NCBI GenBank assembly: GCA_963701435.1
Contig: CAVPAL010000036.1
Span: forward strand, 186,001-250,000
Direction of reading: 5' to 3'
DNA from: JAACFF01 sp963701435
GTDB taxonomy: Bacteria > Chloroflexota > Anaerolineae > Promineifilales > Promineifilaceae
Length of the DNA: 64,000 nt
Under the pieces are notes generated by a model. The model searched no databases, was not told the origin of the DNA, and saw nothing but the letters and a program-made list of their open reading frames with translations. Position numbers and translations under genes: made by a program. This document shows positions 1 through 8,392 of the stretch, piece after piece. How positions within the stretch are numbered: position 1 is the first letter of the stretch; each line of letters opens with the position of its first letter.

Positions 1-2868
1 GCCGTGCTTGATTTTCAGAACCAGGTTTTGGCGCGCATGCAACAGCAGCCGGAACTCGCCGCTTATTTTCCACAGCTATGCTTGAGCAAAGACGGTCAGG
101 AAATGGCTGTCGTTGAGGACGTTAACGGCCGTTCCCATCTTGTGCGTTTGCTGACCTATCTGCCGGGCATACCGCTGGCAAAAGTGAACCCGCATACCCC
201 GCAGTTGCTGGCAGAATACGGCCGTTTCCTGGGCCGGATGGACGCTGCACTGCAAGATTTTATGCACCCTGCCATGCAGCGTGATCTGCACTGGGATCTG
301 GCCCAAGCCGGCCGCATCATTCGACAACACCGGTCAGATGTTCGCGACCCGCAGCAGCGCGCCCTTGTGGATGCCTTTCTCAACCAATTTGAGGAACAGG
401 TGACACCGCAACTGCCACATTTACGTCGCAGCGTCATCCACAACGACGGCAACGACTATAATGTGCTGGTCAGCGCCGACAAAAAAGCGCCGCGTCAAAT
501 TGCCGGGCTGATCGACTTTGGCGATATGATATACACCTGCACCATTTTTGAACTGGCAATCGCGTGCGCTTATGTGATGCTCGACAAAACCGATCCGCTG
601 GCCGCTGCGGCGCAGGTTGTCGCCGGCTTCCACAGCGCCCATCCACTGACGCCGCAGGAAGTCGGGCTGCTCTACACGCTCATCACAGCGCGGCTGTGCA
701 CCAGCGTGACCCTATCCGCCTACCAGCGCGCCCAGGAGCCAGACAACGCTTATCTCTCCATCAGCGCACAACCCGCTTGGGCGCTGCTGCATAAGCTAGC
801 CGACGCGCCGCCGCAGTTGGCCCATTTTATCTTCCGCCGCGCCTGCGGCTGGGCGCCATACCCACATGAAAACGAACTAATCGCCACTCTGCAAAGTCTC
901 AGCCCCGCGCCGCTGCTGCCGGTTAATCTGCCCACGGCTAACGCGCGCGTCTTCGATTGGAGCGTGGGCAGCCTGGAGCTGGGCAGTCCGGCTGATTTTG
1001 GCCAGCCGCGCCGCGCCGCACGCGAGATTTTTGCCAAACTGGAGGCGGCGGGAACGGCCGTTGGCGTCGGGCGCTACAACGAAGCGCGTATGGTCTACTC
1101 GGCGCCCAGCTTCCAGACCGGCGGCAGCGAGTGGCGCACGATTCACGTTGGGTTGGATTTGTTTATGCCGCCGGGAACGGCCGTTAGCGCCCCGCTGGAT
1201 GGCGTCGTCCACAGCCTGCAAGACAATAACCTGCCGCTCGATTACGGTCCCACAATCATTTTGCAGCACACCACCGATCATGACCTGACTTTTTACACGC
1301 TTTACGGTCATCTCAGCCGTGATTCATTGGATGGATTGTCGCCGGGAACGGCCGTAACCAAAGGTCAGCCAATCGCGCGCATCGGGGATGTAAACGTCAA
1401 CGGCGGCTGGGCGCCCCATCTGCATTTCCAAATTATGGGCGACCTGCTGGGCCGGGCCGGGGAGTTTCCCGGTGTCGCCCCCCACAGCCAGCGCGACGTC
1501 TGGCTCAGTCTTTGCCCTGACCCCAATCTGCTGCTGGGCATACCCGCCGAGCGTTTCCCGCCGCCGCTGCTGAGCAAGCAGGATATTCTCGACCGGCGGC
1601 GCAGCCATTTGGGCAAATCGTTGAGCATTTCCTACCAAAAACCGCTCAAAATTGTGCGCGGCTGGCAACAGTACCTGTATGATGAAAACGGCCGTGCCTA
1701 TCTCGATGTGGTCAACAACGTCTGCCACGTCGGCCACAGCCACCCGCGCGTCGTCAAAGCGCTCGGCGAGCAGGCGGCCGTGCTCAACACCAACACGCGC
1801 TACCTGCACGACAATATTGTGTTATACGCGCAGCGCCTGCTGGCGACCCTGCCCGATCCGCTCAGCGTTTGTTTTTTCGTCTGCTCCGGCAGCGAAGCCA
1901 ACGAGCTGGCGCTGCGTCTGGCGCGCACCCACACCAACGCGGAGGATATGCTCACCATCGACGGCGCTTATCACGGCAACACCGCCGCGCTCATCGATAT
2001 CAGCCCTTACAAACATGACGGTCGCGGCGGCAAAGGCGCGCCGCCTCACGTCCATAAGCTGCTCATGCCTGACCCGTATCGCGGCCAATACAAAGGATAT
2101 GGCGCCGAAACGGGCGCCCAATACGCCCAACACGCACGCGATACCATTGCGGCATTGGATCGCCCCTTAGCCGGCTTCATTGCTGAATCAGTTTTGGGCT
2201 GCGGCGGGCAAATTGTGCTGCCAGAAGGTTACTTGCAAGAAACGTTCACGGCCGTGCGCGCGGCAGGCGGCGTATGTATTGCCGATGAGGTGCAGGTCGG
2301 TTTTGGGCGTCTGGGGACGCATTTTTGGGGTTTTGAAACGCAGGGCGTTGTGCCTGACATCGTGACGATGGGCAAACCAATCGGCAACGGCCATCCGTTG
2401 GCGGCCGTGGTGACCACGCCGCAAATTGCGGCCTCCTTTGCCAACGGGATGGAATATTTTAACACCTTTGGCGGCAATCCCGTCTCCTGCGCGGTGGGGG
2501 TGGCAGTGTTGGATGTAATTGCCGAGGAAGAATTACAGGCCAATGCCCTCCACACCGGCAAACGCTTGCTCGCCAACCTGACGGCTCTGATGGATAACCA
2601 TCCCCTTATTGGCGATGTGCGCGGAGTGGGCTTGTTTGTGGGCATTGAACTGGTGCGCAGCCGCGAAACATTAGAACCGGCCGCCGCCGAAGCCAGCTAT
2701 ATCGTCGAGCGCATGAAGGAACAGGGCATCTTGTTGAGCATCGATGGCCCGCTGCATAACGTCCTTAAGCTGAAGCCGCCGCTGGTGTTTAACGCCGCTA
2801 ATGCGGATTTTCTTGCAGCGACGTTGGATCGAGTATTGGCGGAGGATGCGGTGCGGGTTGCGGGGTAA
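1..2868 (+). CDS. APH kinase / M23 peptidase / class III aminotransferase fusion, 5' partial
   Basis: The frame is open from the first base, so the true start probably lies upstream. Counting from the GTG at base 4, three domains follow each other. An aminoglycoside/choline-kinase-like fold has HND at residues 145-147 and IDFGD near 170-174, the catalytic loop and metal site of APH kinases. A peptidase M23 (LytM-like) domain has HVGLD at 381-385 and HLH at 473-475, the zinc ligands. A PLP-dependent class III aminotransferase fills roughly residues 520-954, with the probable Schiff-base lysine K791 in TMGKPIGNGHP. The family's known members are ethanolamine-phosphate phospholyase/AGXT2-like enzymes, sometimes carrying the same extra domains. 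The substrate cannot be read from the sequence. The M23 ligands look intact, but no signal peptide is visible, so that domain may act in the cytosol on something other than peptidoglycan. Confidence 0.85.
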   Translation, partial: AVLDFQNQVLARMQQQPELAAYFPQLCLSKDGQEMAVVEDVNGRSHLVRLLTYLPGIPLAKVNPHTPQLLAEYGRFLGRMDAALQDFMHPAMQRDLHWDLAQAGRIIRQHRSDVRDPQQRALVDAFLNQFEEQVTPQLPHLRRSVIHNDGNDYNVLVSADKKAPRQIAGLIDFGDMIYTCTIFELAIACAYVMLDKTDPLAAAAQVVAGFHSAHPLTPQEVGLLYTLITARLCTSVTLSAYQRAQEPDNAYLSISAQPAWALLHKLADAPPQLAHFIFRRACGWAPYPHENELIATLQSLSPAPLLPVNLPTANARVFDWSVGSLELGSPADFGQPRRAAREIFAKLEAAGTAVGVGRYNEARMVYSAPSFQTGGSEWRTIHVGLDLFMPPGTAVSAPLDGVVHSLQDNNLPLDYGPTIILQHTTDHDLTFYTLYGHLSRDSLDGLSPGTAVTKGQPIARIGDVNVNGGWAPHLHFQIMGDLLGRAGEFPGVAPHSQRDVWLSLCPDPNLLLGIPAERFPPPLLSKQDILDRRRSHLGKSLSISYQKPLKIVRGWQQYLYDENGRAYLDVVNNVCHVGHSHPRVVKALGEQAAVLNTNTRYLHDNIVLYAQRLLATLPDPLSVCFFVCSGSEANELALRLARTHTNAEDMLTIDGAYHGNTAALIDISPYKHDGRGGKGAPPHVHKLLMPDPYRGQYKGYGAETGAQYAQHARDTIAALDRPLAGFIAESVLGCGGQIVLPEGYLQETFTAVRAAGGVCIADEVQVGFGRLGTHFWGFETQGVVPDIVTMGKPIGNGHPLAAVVTTPQIAASFANGMEYFNTFGGNPVSCAVGVAVLDVIAEEELQANALHTGKRLLANLTALMDNHPLIGDVRGVGLFVGIELVRSRETLEPAAAEASYIVERMKEQGILLSIDGPLHNVLKLKPPLVFNAANADFLAATLDRVLAEDAVRVAG

Positions 2869-3014
2869 ACGGCCGTTAACGAAATGCCTGATCATTAAAT
2901 TACAAATGAATATCCCTTGCCCGTGAGTTTTAACCGGGTTTGTAGAAACGCAACCGTGTCGCCGCTAACACGCTGGTTTATCGAATTCGCACATGCGATC
3001 ATGACATTCGACAC

Positions 3015-3044
3015 GTGACACAATATCTCATAAAACGGTATACT
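3015..3044 (+). promoter_or_regulatory. Candidate sigma-70 promoter
   Basis: GTGACA at 3015-3020 and TATACT at 3039-3044 are separated by 18 bases. The site lies 100 bases upstream of the small gene starting at 3144. It is the only good match in the 275-base gap after the aminotransferase gene. That gap also contains one ACGGCCGT copy and a fragment resembling the TTTGTAGTAAC hairpin repeats. Confidence 0.4.
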
Positions 3045-3143
3045 GAAAATGTAATTTAGCGAGGTGGTGGAGCCAAGACCTCCTCTTTAGTGAACAATGC
3101 AACATAGGTATCCTGGTTCCAGCTCATTCATACGGAGGGCCAC

Positions 3144-3389
3144 ATGAACCAGCAAGATAAAAAGGCGTTCACGGACGATTGTGTCGAGGGCATGTCACAA
3201 TCAGCAATGGAACGGATGCTGTTGGAAGAATACTTGAACATGAAGGGATATAGCCTGTCCGACCTCGACCAACTGCCTGAGGATCAGGCCAAATCCCTGA
3301 TGAGGGCCGCATGTCAACACGCTTCTCTGAAAATGGCGCAGGTTGAATCAAAGGTTCACTTCCGTGACAAAATCCGGTCATCGGTCTAA
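3144..3389 (+). CDS. Small hypothetical protein (81 aa)
   Basis: The ATG follows a clear ribosome binding site (GGAGGG, 3136-3141). The product is short, mainly alpha-helical in composition and soluble, with no signal peptide or membrane segment. A central stretch, EEYLNMKGYSLSDLDQLPED, looks like a helix-turn-helix-sized helical unit but matches no family I recognise. It stands alone between a candidate promoter and the next gene on the same strand, 180 bases away. I cannot assign a function. Confidence 0.6.
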   Translation: MNQQDKKAFTDDCVEGMSQSAMERMLLEEYLNMKGYSLSDLDQLPEDQAKSLMRAACQHASLKMAQVESKVHFRDKIRSSV

Positions 3390-3570
3390 CTGCACCGGAC
3401 ACATTATGCGCAATCGGCCCACAGCAACGGGCGGCAAAAATCTGACCGCAAGCGTTGTGGCTGACAAAGCATTGTTTTCTATGGTATGCTGGGGGAAATC
3501 AGGCAGGTAGAGATAAAAAATCACCTGTTGGGCAGTTTTGCCCCAAACCGGCATTCAAAGTGAGGTAACA

Positions 3571-3939
3571 ATGCGCGTTGAAAAAGGACTCATGGTAACC
3601 CTGGGCTATGGCAAATATTTTCGTTCTGATGTGATTGTGGGATTGGAGCCGATTGAAGAAGACGAGGGGCGCGGGCCGGGCCGGCGCACGCGGGTTTATG
3701 TCCAGGGAGTCGACGACCCGCTGATCGCATCCCGCTCTGAAAGCACAATTCTACGCGATATGGTCGCGCTGCCAGGCGAGATCACACGGGCGCAGGAGCA
3801 GTATGAACTGCTGACTGATATTCTGGAAACGGTACAGGAGATTAATCCCCTGCTGCGTAACATTATCCGCGAGCAGGGCCGCTGGGACCTGGATCGCCTG
3901 GAGCGGCGCATCCGCGAAACGCTGCAGGAACGGGATTAG
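3571..3939 (+). CDS. RemA/DUF370-like small regulatory protein (122 aa)
   Basis: The ATG at 3571 is preferred because GAGGT sits 5 bases upstream; an in-frame upstream start at 3538 lacks one. The N-terminal half (LVTLGYGKYFRSDVIVGLEP, then GRRTRVYV) resembles the beta-rich core of RemA/DUF370 proteins, which read L-I-x-I-G-F-G-N and R-R-T-R-A-V. RemA is a DNA-binding regulator of matrix genes in Bacillus. The C-terminal 50 residues form a charged helical tail not present in RemA. The resemblance is by eye and moderate. The gene converges on the reductase gene with only 9 bases between stops. Confidence 0.5.
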   Translation: MRVEKGLMVTLGYGKYFRSDVIVGLEPIEEDEGRGPGRRTRVYVQGVDDPLIASRSESTILRDMVALPGEITRAQEQYELLTDILETVQEINPLLRNIIREQGRWDLDRLERRIRETLQERD

Positions 3940-3948
3940 GTAAACTGC

Positions 3949-4770
3949 TCAAACAGCATCATAGGCTGTAAAAAGCTGTCCCAACCCGTCCAAGGCGGCT
4001 GCATCCCAAAAGAGAGATCGCAGTTTGAAGTCAACGGCCGTTTCCAACAAAGCCCCTTCGACAATGCTGGAAAAAGGATCGCCGCCCAAAACCCGTCCCA
4101 CATGCGTCAGATACAGGCGGTTTAACACGCCGCCCGCCAGCAGCAGGCGCAAAATTTTGGGACCGGCGGCCGAATAAACCGAGCGGTAACCTAGCGCCGC
4201 CATTTTTTGCGCCAGCAGCGCCCCATCCACGCTCGTTTCACCAACTGCATAAACCCGCCCCGCCTGCGCCTCAATCTGGGCTGCGCGCGCCGGATCCGGA
4301 TCGGACGTCGTAAAAACGACAACGCTGCGCCCGCCGGCCGTAAGCACAGGAGGAATCGGAAAGCGCAAACTGCCGCTGATGATCGCGATGTCGGGCTGTG
4401 GTTTGAGGCCGCGTGCCTGGCGCCAGTCACGAATATCGGCAAAACGCGGGTCATCAATTTGCAAGATTTCCTGTGCGCGCCCTTCTGCCCATTCACGCAG
4501 GTAACGGCCGCTGCTGATGATCAAATCTGCCTGTCCTGCCAGCTCCTGAAACAAACGCCAATCGCGTTCGTTTGCGACCTGCTTGGGCACGGTCAAACCT
4601 TTGCCGCTGGGGTGGGAGATCGCGATACGGCCGTCGAGGCTGACAACAAAATTGGCATAGATAAAAATCTGTTTGGCCTTCGCCTCGCGACGGACATCTT
4701 GCGCCAGGTAGGCGCCGCTGAATGGAATTTCCTGTACTGGTCGGGGATAAAGCTGCAGGAGATTATCCAT
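3949..4770 (-). CDS. RibD C-terminal / dihydrofolate-reductase-like protein (273 aa)
   Basis: The product has the NADPH-binding fold of the RibD C-terminal domain. NFVVSLDGRIA near residue 40 matches the family's strand and substrate loop, followed by a conserved arrangement of 'LIISSGRYLREW', 'VFTTSDPD', and 'GPKILRLLLAGGVLNRLYLT' near the end, which corresponds to the family's G-G-x-x-L-x-x-x-L motif. RibD-type reductases reduce the ribosyl side chain of a pyrimidine intermediate in riboflavin synthesis. Stand-alone relatives such as this one, without a deaminase domain and away from other rib genes, often have unknown substrates. It is monocistronic here. Confidence 0.75.
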   Translation of the reverse strand: MDNLLQLYPRPVQEIPFSGAYLAQDVRREAKAKQIFIYANFVVSLDGRIAISHPSGKGLTVPKQVANERDWRLFQELAGQADLIISSGRYLREWAEGRAQEILQIDDPRFADIRDWRQARGLKPQPDIAIISGSLRFPIPPVLTAGGRSVVVFTTSDPDPARAAQIEAQAGRVYAVGETSVDGALLAQKMAALGYRSVYSAAGPKILRLLLAGGVLNRLYLTHVGRVLGGDPFSSIVEGALLETAVDFKLRSLFWDAAALDGLGQLFTAYDAV

Positions 4771-4883
4771 TCAACCGCCCCTTAAAATATTCAAGCTACA
4801 ATTGAGGTTCATAACCAGATTGTACCAACGCAGAGCGCATTTGCTATGCTGTTCAGACTTTGGCTCGCGTGGAAATCAATCCG

Positions 4884-5993
4884 CTAAGAACCCAACTTTT
4901 TAGGAACGACTTCAAAGCTGGGTCCTTCCAGGTAAGCAGCTTCGCCAGAGGGTAGCATTCGAACAAGGCAATGTGGTTTATAATGCCCCAATTCAGGCAT
5001 GGAAAATTCGATTTCACTTGTATATTCAACCTTGCCAGGTTCTGCATTTTGGCTCACAAAGCCGACTAAGCTTGAGACTTTATTTTCCAAATTGACAACA
5101 AACACTTCAACCTGGAATTGGAGCGGGGGCCACTGCGCCAGAAGCTCGTCAGCCTGCTCACCTGCGATCGAAAAATTCACGTCGGCCGCCAGCTTATTGG
5201 CGCGTTTTTCAGATGAACGATGCTTAAAACCATTTACTTTCAGGGCCAACGCGTCTTCTGACGCCTCCATTACTTGCCGTTTGACAGCCTTCGGCAGCGT
5301 CATCGACTCAATGCCTTCATCATCTTGAATCGCAGCTTGTAACGCTTCCTCAGTCAGTGACGCCTTCTCGGCAATCCAGGGCCACCATTGGTCAGGCGTC
5401 CAACCCGTCACATTGGTCTCCTCAAGCGTCTCGCCATTATAAATAAGCGTCCGCCACAGCTTTTGGCCATTTTCACCAGATTGAAATTCAAATTGTACCG
5501 TGTACCCCTCATCGTTTGGGTCTGGATGCCACTTGGGCGGTTCAGGCTTGTCGACATCGTCCTGCGGGTGAATAAGCGCTCGCCAAAGCTTCTGGCCATC
5601 TTCACTATCCCCATAATTAAAGAATACGGTGAACTCTTCGTATGTGCGCCATTCAGGGTTTTCGACACGCTCACCTGACACTGTCGCTGGTTGACCTCCT
5701 GCTGAACCAGTCTCAGATTGGGCAACGTTCTTCTTTTGAGCCAGAATCTTGTTTTGGGCTATCTGAATCATCTCTTCGATTCTCTCGCGATCCCATGCGA
5801 TTTTGGAAACATCAGCCCCTTCTAAGATGGTTATAATTGCTTCAACAGTCGCGTTGGCAAGAGCTCCGACAGTTTCTATTCCGCCGTTTTCCAATGCCTC
5901 TAGAATTTTAGGGCCAACATATTTTATTTTATCATCCTTGCTTAACTGGCTTAACTTGAGATTCGCAAAATTTACTTTGACTTCATTGGCCAT
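4884..5993 (-). CDS. Helix-hairpin-helix protein with duplicated beta motif (369 aa), function unknown
   Basis: The start at 5993 is chosen because a strong Shine-Dalgarno (GAGGAGG, 6001-6007 on the minus strand) lies 7 bases upstream; another ATG directly precedes it. Residues about 20-80 (KYVGPKILEALENGGIETVG, and following) look like tandem helix-hairpin-helix motifs of the DUF4332/RuvA-like type. A motif is then duplicated: FTVFFNYGDSEDGQKLWRAL near 121-140 and YTVQFEFQSGENGQKLWRTL near 164-183. The remaining C-terminal region appears beta-rich. No signal peptide is seen. It is the last gene of the minus-strand block 9031-4884. Its role is unknown. Confidence 0.6.
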   Translation of the reverse strand: MANEVKVNFANLKLSQLSKDDKIKYVGPKILEALENGGIETVGALANATVEAIITILEGADVSKIAWDRERIEEMIQIAQNKILAQKKNVAQSETGSAGGQPATVSGERVENPEWRTYEEFTVFFNYGDSEDGQKLWRALIHPQDDVDKPEPPKWHPDPNDEGYTVQFEFQSGENGQKLWRTLIYNGETLEETNVTGWTPDQWWPWIAEKASLTEEALQAAIQDDEGIESMTLPKAVKRQVMEASEDALALKVNGFKHRSSEKRANKLAADVNFSIAGEQADELLAQWPPLQFQVEVFVVNLENKVSSLVGFVSQNAEPGKVEYTSEIEFSMPELGHYKPHCLVRMLPSGEAAYLEGPSFEVVPKKLGS

Positions 5994-6024
5994 CATATAT
6001 CCTCCTCTCGACACGAAATCTGGG

Positions 6025-6120
6025 AATTCCTCAAGGAAACCGCAGATTTCCAACCCCTCTTATTTTCAAGGATTTTCTGCGGTTTACCTAATTCAAAACA
6101 CTTTTCGCGCTTTACCTAAC
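6025..6120. repeat. Partial cloverleaf-type intergenic repeat
   Basis: TTCCTCAAGGAA (6027-6038), the right-hand hairpin (AAACCGCAG ... CTGCGGTTT, 6037-6085) and the terminal TTACCTAA (6084-6091) match the full copies at 8041 and 23750. The left hairpin is missing and has been replaced by unrelated sequence. A second TTTACCTAA at 6111-6119 duplicates the element's end. Confidence 0.7.
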
Positions 6121-6406
6121 TTTCGTCAGTTGAGAGCGTATCACTCGATAAATTATAATCTCCGGGTATCACAATAACCGGAATTCCGTCAAACGCAGCA
6201 GGAAAATTGATTCTTTCCTGTGGTTTTGCTTGCATCCAGCGCGTCTTCACGTGGATGCGCAGCACAACGGCGTCTGTCCCCTTACCCTGCTCCGGAGCAT
6301 AACCGATATCAATAAGGCTTACGTCCGGGTACTTGATATACCGCTTCACCAGTTTATCACGGGCGCGGCGGGCCTTGTTCCAGAATTCAGCATCATGTAT
6401 TGGCAT
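6116..6406 (-). CDS. Free-standing protease N-terminal-domain homologue (96 aa)
   Basis: Residues 20-80 align by eye with the N-terminal region of the protease encoded at 8015-7032. 'YPDVSLIDIGY' matches 'DPNVMLIDFGW', 'VVLRIHVKT' matches 'YCIRVHVVN', and 'FDGIPVIVIPGDY' matches 'IGGIPVDIPQGAY'. The protein ends before any catalytic domain would begin, so it is a single-domain version of the protease pro-region. It could act as an inhibitor, chaperone or adaptor for the protease; this is inference. AAGGA upstream of the ATG serves as ribosome binding site. Its TAG stop falls inside a TTAGGTAA end of a cloverleaf-type repeat. Confidence 0.65.
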   Translation of the reverse strand: MPIHDAEFWNKARRARDKLVKRYIKYPDVSLIDIGYAPEQGKGTDAVVLRIHVKTRWMQAKPQERINFPAAFDGIPVIVIPGDYNLSSDTLSTDES

Positions 6407-6440
6407 TGGCTGTTTTCCTTAACTGACAAGTATCACTTCA

Positions 6441-6710
6441 CTATTTTTCCACCTGTCGCAAGATGGACACGGCCGTCATTGCACGCCTGTCTCTCGGGTC
6501 AACGGCAACTACCGCGCCCGGTTGGTCAAAGCGGTAGCGTTTACGTGTTCGCGGTCCCATCACGGTTAATCGCGTTTGGCCTAAATATTGGAAATAGGTC
6601 GGTGAATCACTCTTTGGTTTTGGCTTGGGCGCTGTTTTTTCTTCAGCTTTAGTCACTTGCTGGGTCTGGGTATTTTTGCGAGCTTGCGCTCGCTTTTTGC
6701 CACAACACAT
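6441..6710 (-). CDS. Small Cys/Lys-rich hypothetical protein (89 aa)
   Basis: The start MCCGKK at 6710 is chosen because GAGG lies 6 bases upstream. The gene overlaps the end of the DUF1360 gene by 62 bases. An N-terminal cysteine pair and a Lys/Gln/Pro-rich linker precede a compact C-terminal domain (about residues 40-89) with 'YLGQTRLTVMGPRTRKRYRF', probably a small beta-barrel. It resembles short proteins annotated only as hypothetical. The overlap suggests translation coupled to the gene before it. Confidence 0.55.
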   Translation of the reverse strand: MCCGKKRAQARKNTQTQQVTKAEEKTAPKPKPKSDSPTYFQYLGQTRLTVMGPRTRKRYRFDQPGAVVAVDPRDRRAMTAVSILRQVEK

Positions 6711-7032
6711 GTTCATCCTCACTTTCTTCAATAAAAATGGCCGGGGGTTCGCCATTCTCACGATCTGTGACGCGTTCCAGCAGAATCGCGCCTGCCGACA
6801 GAGCCGGCCACAATAAGATTTTTTGACTCAGGCTTTCCCCCAGATAAATGGCAAAAGGCGCTGCGGTCCATACGCTTAAACAGTAAAAACAATCAAGTAG
6901 CTGTCCCCAGAATCCCTCCCCGGCTCTCTGACGCAGATAAACCACGCTGTCCCAGGGCCCGTCTTCAGCTTGAAGCAGATGCGTGATACGCCAGACGGAC
7001 AAGATTCCGAGCAAAAACTTATAGTAACGCAT
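6649..7032 (-). CDS. DUF1360 family membrane protein (127 aa)
   Basis: The pattern WRITHLLQAEDGP near residue 14 followed by LDCFYCLSVWTA near 46 is the signature of DUF1360, a small integral-membrane family with a conserved CxxCxS/xW motif. Members occur near spore and phage-related genes and have no established biochemical role. Two hydrophobic segments are visible (about residues 50-65 and 68-86). The start overlaps the stop of the protease gene by one base (TAATG), so the two are translationally coupled. The C-terminal tail beyond the family core is hydrophilic and overlaps the next gene. Confidence 0.75.
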   Translation of the reverse strand: MRYYKFLLGILSVWRITHLLQAEDGPWDSVVYLRQRAGEGFWGQLLDCFYCLSVWTAAPFAIYLGESLSQKILLWPALSAGAILLERVTDRENGEPPAIFIEESEDEHVLWQKASASSQKYPDPASD

Positions 7033-8015
7033 TAAACCACGACCATATCTACATCCAGGACATCCAGAATTGGCTGCATGTCAATCGCCAGCGCGCGCTC
7101 CGGCAAGTCGCCTCCTGCAAAATGTAAACCAACCACATTCATCGTCTCTTCTTCGAGCCAGAAAGATCCCGAATCGCCGCCCGCGCTAACCTCTGGTTTT
7201 TGGCGAGGTTCAATCGTCATGACATTGCGAATGAGGCGGTTTATGCCTCTGTAGTTCATTCGGGCGGTGCCTTCGACGCCTGTTACAAGCCCGTAGGTGA
7301 CATTGGTCCGGCGTCCCGACTTAACCACATTCATTCCCGGCTGCGCCCAACCGACGCCTTTTACCGGCCCCAGGTCGAACTGATCGTTAATAAGCTGGCG
7401 ATCACCGGTGAGTTCGGCAACGGCCGCATCAAGATTAGATGCCATTGCGTGACGGGAAAGTTTGGCAACCGTATCGTTCCGGCTGCCGCCATCCCCCCGG
7501 CCGGGTTGGTAAATGGGCCACCCGGGCTGCACATCCCAATAGGCGGCCAAGACGTGCCAATTGCTGAGAATCATCCGGGCACCAGTTCCACGGTCAACAA
7601 CCGCGCCGCCGAGCGTACCATACCCCCTCAAACGTGCGTTGGCGATGCTAATTCCGCCTTGCATGGGAGCCTTACGCCCTGCCCGTAAGTTAGCGGGTCT
7701 TTGTCTCCCGCCTCCTAACCACCATTGATGCAGTCGATATGCTCCCTGAGGTATGTCAACAGGAATGCCGCCAATTGTATTTGGAATCGGACCACGCGTT
7801 TTTCCTTCTTGAGCAGCTGCTTCAAGCGCCGGGCCGGGCGCAATCTTGTTGACGACATGGACACGGATACAGTAGTCATTCTCCACCAGCTTGCCGCCGC
7901 GTTCACGCCATCCAAAATCTATTAACATTACGTTGGGGTCATAGATCCAACCGCGCAGCGCCTCGTGCATTGCTGACCGGACGCGCGCCCAACCCATTTG
8001 GTTATTATTCATCAT
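7032..8015 (-). CDS. Trypsin-like serine protease with N-terminal accessory domain (327 aa)
   Basis: The chymotrypsin-fold triad is readable: H154 in LSNWHVLAA, D196 in SNLDAAVAEL and S282 in AGGDSGSFW. Spacing and context resemble bacterial/plant NAL1-like trypsin-like peptidases rather than secreted trypsins, and there is no signal peptide, so it is probably cytoplasmic. Residues 1-100 form a separate domain that is also encoded alone at 6116-6406. The gene is coupled to the DUF1360 gene downstream. Upstream lie a cloverleaf repeat and a hairpin repeat. Proteases of this kind have been found in bacterial conflict systems, which would fit the block, but the substrate is unknown. Confidence 0.8.
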   Translation of the reverse strand: MMNNNQMGWARVRSAMHEALRGWIYDPNVMLIDFGWRERGGKLVENDYCIRVHVVNKIAPGPALEAAAQEGKTRGPIPNTIGGIPVDIPQGAYRLHQWWLGGGRQRPANLRAGRKAPMQGGISIANARLRGYGTLGGAVVDRGTGARMILSNWHVLAAYWDVQPGWPIYQPGRGDGGSRNDTVAKLSRHAMASNLDAAVAELTGDRQLINDQFDLGPVKGVGWAQPGMNVVKSGRRTNVTYGLVTGVEGTARMNYRGINRLIRNVMTIEPRQKPEVSAGGDSGSFWLEEETMNVVGLHFAGGDLPERALAIDMQPILDVLDVDMVVV

Positions 8016-8024
8016 ACGTCTCCC

Positions 8025-8157
8025 ATTTTTTGCGGTTTACCTAGGTAATCGGCAACAAGTTTTCAAAATTAGAATCGCTCTAGACGTTGCCGATTCCTCA
8101 AGGAAACCGCAGTTCAAGTCCTTTGGCATTTCCGAATAGTTTTTGCGGTTTACCTAA
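8025..8157. repeat. Cloverleaf-type intergenic repeat, full copy plus abutting remnant
   Basis: A full 117-base copy (8041-8157) is nearly identical to the one at 23750-23868. It has TAGGTAA/TTACCTA ends, a left hairpin TCGGCAAC/GTTGCCGA, TTCCTCAAGGAA, and a right hairpin closed by ACCGCA/TGCGGT. Immediately before it, 8025-8044 holds the right end of another copy, so two elements share a TTTACCTAGGTAA junction. It lies just upstream of the protease gene, in a 377-base gap (8016-8392) whose remainder holds the hairpin repeat at 8201. Confidence 0.8.
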
Positions 8158-8200
8158 CAGCCGCCAGCAAAGAACCAGCGCACATCCGTAACTCTTTACC

Positions 8201-8272
8201 AGGTTTGTAGTAACGGCTTCAGCCGTGAGCGGCCCAGAGAGCGCTCACCACTAAAGTGGTTACTACAAACCT
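8201..8272. repeat. TTTGTAGTAAC hairpin repeat
   Basis: AGGTTTGTAGTAAC (8201-8214) and its exact reverse complement (8259-8272) enclose a second stem, GTGAGCG/CGCTCAC. The same outer sequence frames the repeat at 62998-63052, and a fragment occurs near 13070. This is a dispersed REP-like family. Confidence 0.7.
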
Positions 8273-8392
8273 TATACGGACTTCTGGAATGCTGCACTAA
8301 TGGCTGCCAACATGGCCTAAGTAATGTCTGAACAATTACTTAGGCCAATAGGTTGAGTCTAAACCGGCTTCTAGCAACTGGGGCGACAAAGC

